A stretch of 8,857 nucleotides of DNA from an uncultured Sphingobium sp. GTDB lineage: Bacteria; Pseudomonadota; Alphaproteobacteria; Sphingomonadales; Sphingomonadaceae. The DNA is taken from contig CAMPHJ010000068.1 of NCBI GenBank assembly GCA_946885845.1, positions 1-8,857 on the forward strand. Direction: 5' to 3'. This document shows, one piece after another, positions 1-6,922 of the stretch. The notes under the pieces were generated by a model, which worked only from the letters and a program-made list of their open reading frames with translations, was not told the DNA's origin and did no database searches. The position numbers and the translations under genes were made by a program. Position 1 is the stretch's first letter. Each line of letters starts with the position of its first letter.

Positions 1-432
1 GCCAATACGGTCGGCCTGGGCGACACCACGGGGCTGTATCACGGCACGCAGCAGATCAACCAGGGCCAGATGGACCGGTGGAACCTGGTGGTGACGCTGA
101 ACTACCTGCCCGCCGCGACCGAGGCGCAGATCGTCCTCGCCAAGTCGGGCGAATATGATCATGAAGGCGGCCGCAAGGAAGTCGAGAACATGATCAAGGT
201 GGCGGAACTGACCCGCCAGGGCTTCGTCAACGGCGACATTTCGACCGTGATGAGCCCGCGCACCGTGATCAGCTGGGCGCAGAACGCGCTGATCTTCAAG
301 AATGTCGGCTTCGCCTTCCGCCTGAGCTTCCTCAACAAATGCGACGAAGCCGAACGGGCGCTGGTGGCGGAATATTATCAGCGGGTATTCGGCAAGGACC
401 TGCCCGAAAGCGTGGCGCACCGGGTAGCCTGA
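1..432 (+). CDS. cobS: Aerobic cobaltochelatase subunit CobS, C-terminal part (5' end outside window)
   Basis: CobS is the AAA+ ATPase subunit of the CobN-CobS-CobT chelatase, which uses ATP to insert cobalt into hydrogenobyrinic acid a,c-diamide in aerobic cobalamin synthesis, in the cytoplasm. The reading frame is open from base 1 and gives 143 residues before TGA at 430-432. The visible part starts with [20 protein letters not shown], a stretch I recognise as highly characteristic of CobS; its Asn is the likely sensor-1 residue following Walker B. QMDRW, just downstream, probably carries the arginine finger, and the rest is the helical lid ending in [12 protein letters not shown]. Walker A and B lie upstream of the window. 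The stop is only four bases from the cobT start, so the two are almost certainly co-transcribed. Identification is by recalled family sequence, not a search. Confidence 0.95.
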   Translation, partial: ANTVGLGDTTGLYHGTQQINQGQMDRWNLVVTLNYLPAATEAQIVLAKSGEYDHEGGRKEVENMIKVAELTRQGFVNGDISTVMSPRTVISWAQNALIFKNVGFAFRLSFLNKCDEAERALVAEYYQRVFGKDLPESVAHRVA

Positions 433-436
433 CGAC

Positions 437-2263
437 ATGGCGGAACGATCGCCCCTGGACGCTTTCAAGGACGTGCTGTCCGGCGCGGCGCGGTCGATCG
501 CGCGCGATGCGGAGGTCGAGGTGGGCTTTACCGCCGACGCGCCGCATATGGCGGGAAAGGCGATCAAGGTGCCAACCCCCGCCCGCACCCTGCCCGCCGA
601 TCAGGTGGCGCTGGCGCGCGGCTTTGCCGACGCGAATGCCCTGCGGCTGCGCCATCACAACAGCCGCCTGCATGCAAAGGCCGCCCCCGCCGATGCGACC
701 GCGCGGGCGGTCTATGATGCGGTGGAGCAGGCGCGGGTGGAGGCAATCGGATCGCGCGCCATGGAAGGCGTGCGCGCCAACCTGAACCATGCGCTGGACC
801 AGAAGCTGAAGTCCGACCCGCTGCGCCGTGCGCGGTCGGCGGATGAAGTGCCGCTGTCCACTGCCGTCGCGCTCAAGGTCCGCGAGCGGCTGACCGGTCA
901 GCCGATTCCCAAGGACGCCATCACTGGCATGGGGCTGGTCGACCAGTGGATCGAAGAAAAGGCAGGCGCTGACCTGGATGCGCTGGGGCTGGCGATCGAT
1001 GACCAGCGCGCTTTTCAGCAGATGGCCCAGGCCATGCTGGAACATCTGCATCTGGTCGAAGCCGACACGCCCCCCGAAACCGACAATTCGGAGCCTGAGG
1101 ATCAGGGCGAAGACGAAGAGGAAAATCAGGAAGAGGGCGATTCGGGCGAGGATCAGGCTGGCGACAGCGACATGAACGCCGAAGCCCGCGCCGACGATAC
1201 GGGCGGCGACACGGAGGAAGGCGACAGCGAATATAGCGACGATTTCGACGCCGACAGCGATGCAGGCGCCGACGATATGGGCGAAGAAGGCATGATGCCG
1301 GTGCGCCCCAACCGGCCGCTGTCCGATCTGCCGCCGGGTTTCGACTATAAGCCCTATACCCAGTTGCACGATGAAGTCGTGACGGCCGAGGATTTGTGCG
1401 ACGAGGATGAGCTGTTGCGGCTGCGGGGGTTTCTGGACCAGCAGCTCACCAGTCTGCAAGGCGCTGTCACAAAGCTGGCCAACCGTTTGCAGCGACGGTT
1501 GATGGCGCAGCAGTCGCGGTCGTGGGATTTCGATCAGGAAGAAGGGCTGCTGGACGCAGCGCGGCTGGCCCGCATCGTCATCGATCCCACGCGATCGCTG
1601 TCCTACAAGATCGAACGCGACACCGAGTTTCGGGACACGGTGGTGACGCTGCTGATCGACAATAGCGGTTCGATGCGCGGACGGCCGATCAGCATCGCGG
1701 CGATCAGCGCGGACATCATGGCGCGCACATTGGAACGGTGCGGCGTCAAGACGGAGATATTGGGCTTTACCACCCGCGCCTGGAAGGGCGGGCAAAGTCG
1801 GGAAGACTGGCTGGCGGCAGGACGACCGCCCTTGCCGGGGCGGCTCAATGACCTGCGCCACATCATCTACAAGAAGGCCGACGAGCCATGGCGGCGCGCG
1901 CGCAAGAATCTGGGCCTGATGATGCGCGAAGGGCTGCTGAAGGAAAATATCGACGGAGAGGCGCTGCTGTGGGCGCATAGCCGCCTGATCGCGCGGCATG
2001 AAGAACGCCGTATCCTGATGGTGATTTCCGATGGCGCGCCGGTGGACGATTCGACCCTGTCGGTGAACAGCGGCACCTATCTGGAGCGGCACCTGCGCCA
2101 GGTGATCGAATGGATCGAGGCGCGTTCGCCGGTGCAACTGGTGGCGATTGGCATCGGCCATGACGTGACCCGCTATTATCGTCGCGCGGTCACCATCATG
2201 GACGCCGAACAATTGGGCGGCACGATGGTGGAGCAGCTTGCCGGGTTGTTCGACGAGGATTGA
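437..2263 (+). CDS. cobT: Aerobic cobaltochelatase subunit CobT
   Basis: CobT pairs with CobS to form the ATP-driven chaperone module of cobaltochelatase; CobN is the chelating subunit and is not in this window. The protein has 608 residues, close to the roughly 630 of the classical Pseudomonas denitrificans protein. The N-terminal third is helical and CobT-like. Residues about 208-285 are a strongly acidic linker (many Asp and Glu) typical of the family. The C-terminal part is a von Willebrand A domain with a complete metal-ion-dependent adhesion site: D408-x-S410-x-S412 (DNSGSMRG), the Thr pair at 445-446 (GFTTRAW) and D532 (ISDGAP). The ATG at 437 lies four bases after the cobS stop, consistent with translational coupling. 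The acidic linker, read on the opposite strand, creates a long spurious hydrophobic reading frame. Confidence 0.96.
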   Translation: MAERSPLDAFKDVLSGAARSIARDAEVEVGFTADAPHMAGKAIKVPTPARTLPADQVALARGFADANALRLRHHNSRLHAKAAPADATARAVYDAVEQARVEAIGSRAMEGVRANLNHALDQKLKSDPLRRARSADEVPLSTAVALKVRERLTGQPIPKDAITGMGLVDQWIEEKAGADLDALGLAIDDQRAFQQMAQAMLEHLHLVEADTPPETDNSEPEDQGEDEEENQEEGDSGEDQAGDSDMNAEARADDTGGDTEEGDSEYSDDFDADSDAGADDMGEEGMMPVRPNRPLSDLPPGFDYKPYTQLHDEVVTAEDLCDEDELLRLRGFLDQQLTSLQGAVTKLANRLQRRLMAQQSRSWDFDQEEGLLDAARLARIVIDPTRSLSYKIERDTEFRDTVVTLLIDNSGSMRGRPISIAAISADIMARTLERCGVKTEILGFTTRAWKGGQSREDWLAAGRPPLPGRLNDLRHIIYKKADEPWRRARKNLGLMMREGLLKENIDGEALLWAHSRLIARHEERRILMVISDGAPVDDSTLSVNSGTYLERHLRQVIEWIEARSPVQLVAIGIGHDVTRYYRRAVTIMDAEQLGGTMVEQLAGLFDED

Positions 2264-2310
2264 AAGCCGGTCCGGCGCTTCCGATCTCTACAATTTGTCA
2301 GGAGAGTGCC

Positions 2311-2781
2311 ATGAGCGTCGCCTTTCGTCGCGAAAGCGATGAGGAACATCTGGAACCCAAGTTCGAGATTCCGATTCCGCCCGGTCCCAATTTGGTGACG
2401 GCGCGCGGGTTGCGGCTGACGCGCGAAAAGGTTGAGGCGCTGGAGGCAGTGGTCACGACGGACATGGCCGAGGACGACGTCAAGAAGTTGCGGCGGGAGC
2501 TGCGCTATTGGCGCACCCGGCTGGCGACGGCGCAGGTTCAGCCGGTGCCCAATGAAGAGGTCGTGACGTTCGGAACCTGCGTGACCTATCGATTGAATGG
2601 CCAGACCAGGACGGTCACCATCGTTGGCGATGACGAAGCCGACCCCAATGATGGACGGATCAGTTTTTCCTCACCGCTCGCACGCGCGATGATCGATGCT
2701 GAAGTCGGGGAGCAGCTGGATTTCGGGAACAACGGCCAATCCGTCGAGATTTTGGCGATAAAGGCTGTCAAGGAATCCTGA
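2311..2781 (+). CDS. GreA/GreB-family transcription factor with shortened coiled coil
   Basis: The 156-residue product is a relative of the Gre factors, which enter the secondary channel of RNA polymerase and help rescue backtracked complexes. ATG 2311 was chosen because AGGAGAG lies just upstream; an in-frame TTG at 2260 overlaps the cobT stop and has no comparable site. Residues 1-30 form a Pro- and acid-rich leader. Residues 33-79 form the coiled coil, and about 83-156 form the FKBP-like C-terminal domain, with the family pattern VTFGTCVTY, VGDDEADPNDGRIS and SPLARAMIDAEVGE. The coiled coil is clearly shorter than the roughly 75 residues of GreA. D51-M-A-E54 near the tip may correspond to the DLKE of GreA that holds the catalytic acids, but my alignment by eye is not firm. 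It follows cobT by 47 bases and may be read through from it. Anti-backtracking activity is not assured; Rnk-like behaviour is an alternative. Confidence 0.85.
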   Translation: MSVAFRRESDEEHLEPKFEIPIPPGPNLVTARGLRLTREKVEALEAVVTTDMAEDDVKKLRRELRYWRTRLATAQVQPVPNEEVVTFGTCVTYRLNGQTRTVTIVGDDEADPNDGRISFSSPLARAMIDAEVGEQLDFGNNGQSVEILAIKAVKES

Positions 2782-2800
2782 TCGATTTTTGAAGGGACGC

Positions 2801-2843
2801 GGGCGCAGGAGTGGGAGGGAGGCCCTCCGTATTCCCCGCGCCC
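2801..2843. terminator. Two-tier hairpin between convergent genes, possible terminator
   Basis: An outer stem GGGCGC (2801-2806) pairs with GCGCCC (2838-2843), and an inner stem GGAGGG (2814-2819) pairs with CCCTCC (2823-2828) around a three-base loop. It sits between the 3' ends of the Gre-family gene and dps, where a bidirectional terminator is expected. There is no clear T-tract on either side, so intrinsic termination is doubtful. Confidence 0.4.
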
Positions 2844-2870
2844 TGGTTGATCCGTAAGGCCTAAGCGCCC

Positions 2871-3362
2871 TCAGCCGTTGCGGCCTGCCTCAAACAGGAA
2901 CCATGCGCGTTCTTCGGCCTGATCGGTCCAGTCATCGACAATGCCTTCGGTCGCGTTGTCGCCAGCGTCGGTGGCGGCGGTCTTGGCCGCGCGGAGCGAT
3001 TCGACCAGGCGCAGATTATCCTCACGCAACTCGTTCAGCATGTCGGCGGCGCTGACATAGTCGGCGTCATTATCCTTGATCGATTGATGGCGGGAGATGT
3101 CGCCGATCGACCGCAGCGTCGTATTGCCGGTCTTGCGCACGCGTTCGGCGATAGCGTCGGTGGTCGCCAATATCTGCGTCGCCTGTTCATCGAACATCAG
3201 GTGATAGTCGCGGAAATGGGGGCCAGAGACGTGCCAGTGAAAATTCTTGGTCTTGAAATATAGTGCATAGCTGTCGGCCAGCACCCCGTTCAGCGCTTCG
3301 GCCACCGATTTGGTGGCGTTGCTGCGCAGGTCGGTCGGCGTCTTGAGATTAGGGGCGGTCAT
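2871..3362 (-). CDS. dps: Dps ferritin-like DNA-protection protein
   Basis: The 163-residue product is a Dps miniferritin: twelve copies form a shell that oxidises Fe(II) with hydrogen peroxide and stores the mineral, protecting DNA under oxidative stress and starvation. The inter-subunit ferroxidase ligands are all visible: H42 (in KNFHWHVSG), H54 and D58 (in YHLMFDEQ), and D69 and E73 (in TTDAIAERV). Length is normal. The ATG whose complement is at 3360-3362 is preceded by an AGGAGC ribosome site; an ORF extension to 3473 is not Dps-like and was dropped. The N-terminus has few lysines, so direct DNA binding by a basic tail is uncertain. About 30 bases upstream on the minus strand there is a weak TATACC (3396-3401) without a good -35, as could occur at an activator-dependent promoter such as one using OxyR; this is speculation. 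Confidence 0.93.
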   Translation of the reverse strand: MTAPNLKTPTDLRSNATKSVAEALNGVLADSYALYFKTKNFHWHVSGPHFRDYHLMFDEQATQILATTDAIAERVRKTGNTTLRSIGDISRHQSIKDNDADYVSAADMLNELREDNLRLVESLRAAKTAATDAGDNATEGIVDDWTDQAEERAWFLFEAGRNG

Positions 3363-3482
3363 GCGTTGCTCCTGTGTCCAGCGAATGATTTCGGAGGTAT
3401 AATGATCTGATCGACGAAAAGTATCATGACAGAGCGCAAATTTCCCGGCGAATTCCTCGCTCAGTCTGATCAATCGGGTCGA

Positions 3483-4052
3483 TCAGCCCACAAGGCCCAG
3501 CGCAGCGACCGCGCTGCCCAGTCCGATCATCATCATGACCAGCGCCCCGATCATGCGAACCGGCCCCAGCGGAACAATAGCCATCAGGCGTTCGCGCAGC
3601 AGCACGGCGGGGATCAGCGCCGCCATCATGCCCAATGCACCGCCCAGGGCAGCCATCGCGGGGTCGGCCGTGCGGGTCGCTATGCCGAGGATCAGAAATT
3701 GCTGGCCATCGCCAAAGCCCAGGATGAACAGGCCCAGTGCTGATGTCAGAAAGGGACCTGTAGGCCAGGTGGCGAGCGTATCGGGCGGCTTGACCGGCCA
3801 CAGCATCCCGCCGCCAAGCATCAGCAGGGCGAGCGCCAGGAACAGAAGGCGCGCCTGCGATCCCAGCATGGGACCGATAAACGACCCGGCGATGGCAGCG
3901 AGGACGGCGTTGGCGATGACCGCTATGGCGGCGCCGGCGATCACAGCGCGATTATTGTGAAAACGTGCGGCGAGGGCAAGCGCCAGAAGCTGGCTTTTAT
4001 CGCCCATGCCGCCCAGCAAACATCCCATCAATGCGGTCAGCAGTGCATCCAT
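3483..4052 (-). CDS. TMEM165/GDT1 (UPF0016)-type membrane protein with degraded motifs
   Basis: The 189-residue protein is almost wholly hydrophobic, with about six membrane helices (roughly 4-28, 33-60, 66-85, 99-127, 130-150, 160-186) arranged as two similar halves. GDT1/TMEM165 proteins are inner-membrane or Golgi cation exchangers (Mn2+, Ca2+) carrying two copies of E-x-G-D-[KR]-[TS]. Here the first copy reads G15-M-G-D18-K19-S20-Q and the second G112-F-G-D115-G116-Q117-Q. Both aspartates remain, but both glutamates are glycine and the second copy has lost its basic and hydroxyl residues. Fold assignment is therefore reasonable while transport activity is uncertain. The gene follows the 4068-4400 gene by 15 bases and precedes dps, so a metal or redox role is plausible from context only. 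The ribosome site before ATG 4052 is weak, suggesting coupling to the gene upstream. Confidence 0.72.
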   Translation of the reverse strand: MDALLTALMGCLLGGMGDKSQLLALALAARFHNNRAVIAGAAIAVIANAVLAAIAGSFIGPMLGSQARLLFLALALLMLGGGMLWPVKPPDTLATWPTGPFLTSALGLFILGFGDGQQFLILGIATRTADPAMAALGGALGMMAALIPAVLLRERLMAIVPLGPVRMIGALVMMMIGLGSAVAALGLVG

Positions 4053-4067
4053 GGGTCGTGGCGAACG

Positions 4068-4400
4068 TCAGAGCGAGACGGAAATGCGCGCGCAGGGCGT
4101 CGGCTTCGTCGCAATGGCAAGGGGAATGACGTCGGCTCCGGGCATTTCCGCCGCAATCGCATCCCGAATGAGGTCGAGATAGGACAGCACCACCGGTCCC
4201 ATGCCCTGCAACGACAAGGCCGATTCCAACGTGCAGGCCAGGCTTTCCACACTGTCGATATGATAGGCGCGGGACAGATGACGGACCTGATCCACTTCGT
4301 CCCGCAAGCGCGACACGCTCAAATGGCCGCGCTCCCCCGCGAGGCCGTCGACCCGTTCGAGTAGATTTGCCAGAATGGCCATCATCGGATCATGTCGCAT
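4068..4400 (-). CDS. Hypothetical protein, 110 residues
   Basis: I do not recognise this protein. It begins MRHDPMMAILANLLERVDGL and appears mostly alpha-helical, with amphipathic helices around residues 5-20, 24-45, 47-60 and 65-82, then a short non-helical tail ending CARISVSL. There is no signal peptide, membrane helix or obvious metal-binding motif. A GTG at 4436 could extend it by 12 residues, but AGGGGA about ten bases before the ATG at 4400 favours the shorter form. It is the first gene of a probable unit with the GDT1-like gene (15-base gap) and perhaps dps. Codon use and G+C look native. It could be a small regulator or an adaptor; nothing in the sequence decides this. Confidence 0.65.
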   Translation of the reverse strand: MRHDPMMAILANLLERVDGLAGERGHLSVSRLRDEVDQVRHLSRAYHIDSVESLACTLESALSLQGMGPVVLSYLDLIRDAIAAEMPGADVIPLAIATKPTPCARISVSL

Positions 4401-4451
4401 GGAGAATTTTCCCCTGTCCCTGCCTTGAGCCTGCACTATGCGCGTGAGAGG

Positions 4452-4466
4452 TTAAGGCCGTGTAAA
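4452..4466 (-). promoter_or_regulatory. Candidate CtrA-like site upstream of the 4068-4400 gene
   Basis: On the minus strand the sequence reads TTTA-N7-TTAA followed by CC, one mismatch from the CtrA consensus TTAA-N7-TTAA(C). It lies about 50-65 bases upstream of the ATG at 4400. Such sites occur by chance, but rarely in DNA this rich in G+C. Confidence 0.3.
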
Positions 4467-4501
4467 GCGTAACGCCCGCCGCCCCCGGCGGTTGCTTCGC
4501 C

Positions 4502-4530
4502 TTGACATCGATCCGAATCTCCCTCATGGG
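4502..4530 (+). promoter_or_regulatory. Possible rpmG promoter
   Basis: A perfect TTGACA -35 lies at 4502-4507. The -10 is poor: CATGGG at 4525-4530 has the right 17-base spacing, and CTCATG at 4523-4528 is an alternative. A second candidate nearer the gene is TTGGGG (4565-4570) with TATTAC (4589-4594). Confidence 0.4.
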
Positions 4531-4546
4531 CGGCTGCTGAAACAGG

Positions 4547-4583
4547 GCGGCCTTTTTCGGAAGATTGGGGCCGCTTTTCTTTT
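4547..4583 (+). promoter_or_regulatory. Hairpin with T-rich tail in the rpmG leader, possible attenuator
   Basis: GCGGCC (4547-4552) can pair with GGCCGC (4569-4574), and TTTTCTTTT follows directly at 4575-4583. This is the shape of an intrinsic terminator, yet no plus-strand gene ends upstream, so it would lie in the leader of rpmG if the promoter at 4502 is used. The 16-base loop is long, so stability is moderate. Confidence 0.35.
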
Positions 4584-4612
4584 CACGATATTACGACCAG
4601 GAACACAGGGCC

Positions 4613-4780
4613 ATGGCCAAGCCAGCAACCGTCAAGATTCGCCTCGTCAGCTCGGCTGACACCGGATTCTTCTACGTCACGAAGAAGAACCCGCGCACGA
4701 AGACCGAGAAGCTGAGCTTCCGCAAATATGACCCGGTCGTGCGCAAGCATGTCGAGTTCAAGGAAGCCAAGATCAAGTGA
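4613..4780 (+). CDS. rpmG: 50S ribosomal protein L33
   Basis: The product is the 55-residue large-subunit protein L33, located near the E site of the ribosome. The sequence [20 protein letters not shown] followed by [20 protein letters not shown] and ending [11 protein letters not shown] is standard for alphaproteobacteria. It has no cysteine, so it is the zinc-free form. ATG 4613 gives the family N-terminus MAKP; the TTG at 4565 upstream is not a credible start. The gene stands alone, with its own probable promoter region and a strong terminator 43 bases after the stop. Confidence 0.97.
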   Translation: MAKPATVKIRLVSSADTGFFYVTKKNPRTKTEKLSFRKYDPVVRKHVEFKEAKIK

Positions 4781-4822
4781 TCTGCGGACGGCGTTAAGCC
4801 GTCCCGGTCCATTTGCATGCTT

Positions 4823-4864
4823 CAAGGAAAGGCCCGTCCCCATGTGGGAACGGGCCTTTCCTTG
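4823..4864. terminator. Strong intrinsic terminator after rpmG, likely bidirectional
   Basis: A perfect 15-base-pair stem joins 4823-4837 to 4850-4864, extended by three inner pairs after one mismatch, with loop ATGT at 4842-4845. The core is GGCCCG/CGGGCC. The T-containing half (TTTCCTTGTTGTT) continues past the stem on the plus strand, and the minus strand also gives TTTCCTT. It sits between convergent rpmG and phoX. Confidence 0.85.
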
Positions 4865-4913
4865 TTGTTGCCTGAAATCGGAAGCCGGGAGGATTCGGCC
4901 CTTTTCAAGCGTC

Positions 4914-4943
4914 GTCGGGAAGCATCATGTGACGCTTCCCGAC
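4914..4943 (-). terminator. Hairpin after phoX, probable transcript end
   Basis: GTCGGGAAGC (4914-4923) is perfectly complementary to GCTTCCCGAC (4934-4943) around a ten-base loop. It begins 17 bases past the phoX stop on the minus strand. No T-tract follows, so it may act as a 3' stabilising structure, with the hairpin at 4823-4864 as the actual terminator. Confidence 0.55.
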
Positions 4944-4959
4944 CTGACTATCCCTCGCG

Positions 4960-6831
4960 TCAGTTGCCGACCGGCTGATCGTCGGCGCGGGTGATGACGA
5001 TGGTGGAGGAGCGCGGCGGCTGTCCGGCGACGGGCCAGTCTCCAGTCGGGTGCTGGATATTGACGAAGAAGGTCTTGAGGTCCGGCGTGTAGGCGATGCC
5101 GGTGATCTCGCAACCCGCTGGCCCCACCAGGAAGCGTTTGGACTGCTTGCTGGTCTGGTCGACATGGAACATCGCATTGTGGCCAAAGGCCTGGTCGATG
5201 GTCGTGCCGGTCACGCCCGAATTTCCGGGGACGCTATGGTCGGTCTGGACCCACAGGCGGCCCTGCGGGTCGATGCGGAGGCCGTCGGGGCTGGAGAAGG
5301 TGTCGCCATTGATGTCGCCCACCAGATTGGAGCCGCCCGAAGCAAGGCTGGGGTCGCCCGCCATCAGGAAGATTTCCCAGGTGAAGCTGGTCGCCAGCGG
5401 CGAGTCACCGCTTTCCTTGAACTTGATGATATGGCCGTGAAGATTGCGGGTGCGGGGGTTGGCCGCGTCCGTGACCTGTCGGCCGCTATTGTTGGTCAGG
5501 GTGCAGAAGATCGCGCTGTTGTCCGGCGCGACGGTCAGCCATTCCGGTCGGTCCATGACGGTGCCGCCAGCGACGCGCGCCGCCGCCTTGGTGTTGATCA
5601 GCACGTCCGCCCGGCTGTTGAAGTCAATGGTGGTGGGGGCAGGCGGCGTCGTGCTCTGGCTGATATTGCCGGGGTCCGAAGCGCCGGGCAGCAAGCCGTT
5701 CTGCCCCTGCACCAGCGCGCGCCATTCGCCCGTGCCATCGGCGTTGAAGCGCGCGACATAGAGCGTGCCATAATCCAGCAGATCCGTGTTCGCGGCGCGG
5801 TTGGATTGGCTATAGGCGCGGTCTGGCACGAATTTGTAGATGCAGCCCGGCGTGGCGTCGTCGCCCATGTAAAAGGCGGTGCGACGATTGCTGTCCGCCA
5901 TGAAGGCGACATTTTCATGGTCGAACCGGCCCATGGCGGTGCGCTTGGTCGGGGGAGCCAGTTCCTGGGACGGGTCGATTTCGACCACCCAGCCATAGTC
6001 ATTTTCTGGCTGCGTGGGATCGAAATAATTGTCCGTCGTTTCTTCACAGGTGAGGTAGGTGCCCCAGGGCGTGCGCCCGGACGCACAGTTGTTCAGCATC
6101 CCCTTGATCGTGCCGGAAAGCTGGCCTGCAGCAGGACCGCCAGCATTGTAGCTGCTGTTGCCGGTGTAGCGCTTGTTGAAGCGCGAACCCGCCTTTACCG
6201 CCCATTTTCCGTCCGTACCCTTGGCGACTTCCACGACTGAGATGCCGACAGCCGATAGCACCAGCGCCTTTTGATCCGCGGTGGCTGTTGCGGCGTCGTA
6301 GCTGCCCGAAAACAGGATGTTGCTGTCGGGATATTCATGGTTGATGGCGAGCAGCCCGCCGACATTGGGGTCGGTGCCGGACAGTTCGAAATATTCCATG
6401 CCGTCATGATTGCCGCCCGCCCATTTTTCCGCCTCTGCGGGGGTGGGAAAGCTGCCCGAATAGGCGGTGCCAGCCTCAACGGAATCGCCTGCCTTGAGCA
6501 GGATGTCGACGGTGTAGCCGGTCGGGACGGTCACGGTGTCGTTCTGGTTCGCCGCCACCGGAGCAAAGGCGATGGCGTAGCTGGGCGCGGGCGTCGGTGT
6601 GGGCGACGGGCTGGGGCTGGGCGAAGGCGACGCAAAGCCGCCATCGTCATCGCCGCACGCGGCCAGCGTTCCCAGCATCGGCAGGATCGACAGGCCCAGC
6701 AAGCCGTTTTTCAGGACGGAACGGCGGCCCGGATTGGCGGCGACAATGGCTTCCAGGCTGTTGTCGCCCGATATGATCGTCGGCTGGTTGTCGCGAAATG
6801 GCGCGCGCGCTTCGTCGGTCAGATGAGACAT
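4960..6831 (-). CDS. phoX: PhoX-type alkaline phosphatase (DUF839), predicted Tat lipoprotein
   Basis: PhoX enzymes are monomeric, Ca2+- and Fe3+-dependent phosphatases exported through the Tat pathway that release phosphate from organic esters during starvation. The 623-residue product carries a long N-region, then R36-R37-S-V-L-K, a hydrophobic stretch (43-58) and a lipobox L56-A-A-C59, then G60-DDD and a Ser/Pro/Thr-Pro linker (68-84). Family landmarks follow: N164-H-E-Y167; C249-A-S-G-R-T-P-W-G-T-Y-L-T-C262-E-E, where C249 matches the iron-binding cysteine of Pseudomonas fluorescens PhoX; F-D304-H-E306; M426-D-R-P-E-W431; and SSPDGLRIDPQGRLWVQTDH near the C-terminal end. Length fits the family. 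The start has AGGGG upstream. The gene lies downstream of a three-repeat Pho box, which fits PhoB control. Some DUF839 members have unproven activity, but retained motifs and regulation favour a real phosphatase. Confidence 0.92.
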   Translation of the reverse strand: MSHLTDEARAPFRDNQPTIISGDNSLEAIVAANPGRRSVLKNGLLGLSILPMLGTLAACGDDDGGFASPSPSPSPSPTPTPAPSYAIAFAPVAANQNDTVTVPTGYTVDILLKAGDSVEAGTAYSGSFPTPAEAEKWAGGNHDGMEYFELSGTDPNVGGLLAINHEYPDSNILFSGSYDAATATADQKALVLSAVGISVVEVAKGTDGKWAVKAGSRFNKRYTGNSSYNAGGPAAGQLSGTIKGMLNNCASGRTPWGTYLTCEETTDNYFDPTQPENDYGWVVEIDPSQELAPPTKRTAMGRFDHENVAFMADSNRRTAFYMGDDATPGCIYKFVPDRAYSQSNRAANTDLLDYGTLYVARFNADGTGEWRALVQGQNGLLPGASDPGNISQSTTPPAPTTIDFNSRADVLINTKAAARVAGGTVMDRPEWLTVAPDNSAIFCTLTNNSGRQVTDAANPRTRNLHGHIIKFKESGDSPLATSFTWEIFLMAGDPSLASGGSNLVGDINGDTFSSPDGLRIDPQGRLWVQTDHSVPGNSGVTGTTIDQAFGHNAMFHVDQTSKQSKRFLVGPAGCEITGIAYTPDLKTFFVNIQHPTGDWPVAGQPPRSSTIVITRADDQPVGN

Positions 6832-6877
6832 GATTCTTTACCCCTGGTGCAAATCGGGCTGTCCGCGGATCGCGGCG

Positions 6878-6891
6878 CCCTTGGCCAAGGG
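6878..6891. repeat. 14-base perfect palindrome in the phoX leader
   Basis: CCCTTGGCCAAGGG lies between the predicted phoX transcription start and its ATG, and a short CCGCG/CGCGG inverted pair (6863-6875) lies beside it. It could be an operator or an RNA hairpin in the leader; no function can be assigned. Confidence 0.4.
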
Positions 6892-6922
6892 AGTTGGCAG
6901 AGGCAGATGAAATCAGGGCGTC

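Noticed and set aside
332..2212. A 626-codon open frame on the minus strand opposite cobT, with a hydrophobic stretch
   Set aside because: It is antisense to a confident CobT; the hydrophobic run is simply the reverse complement of the acidic linker (Asp/Glu codons read as Val, Leu, Phe), and the rest resembles no protein family.
3363..3473. N-terminal extension of dps to an upstream start at 3473
   Set aside because: The extra 37 residues are not Dps-like, while ATG 3362 has an AGGAGC ribosome site and gives normal family length.
4476..4491. CCGCCG/CGGCGG hairpin with a four-base loop
   Set aside because: It is a strong GC palindrome, but has no T-tract and no gene end beside it; in DNA this rich in G+C it is easily chance.
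5050..6240. A 396-codon open frame on the plus strand inside phoX
   Set aside because: It lies wholly antisense to phoX, whose motifs are intact; high G+C produces such long shadow frames and its translation shows no recognisable domain.
6585..6630. Repetitive tract encoding the Ser-Pro/Thr-Pro linker of PhoX, considered as a slippage-prone repeat
   Set aside because: The codons vary (several Ser and Pro codons), so the DNA itself is not a uniform tandem repeat and phase variation is unlikely.
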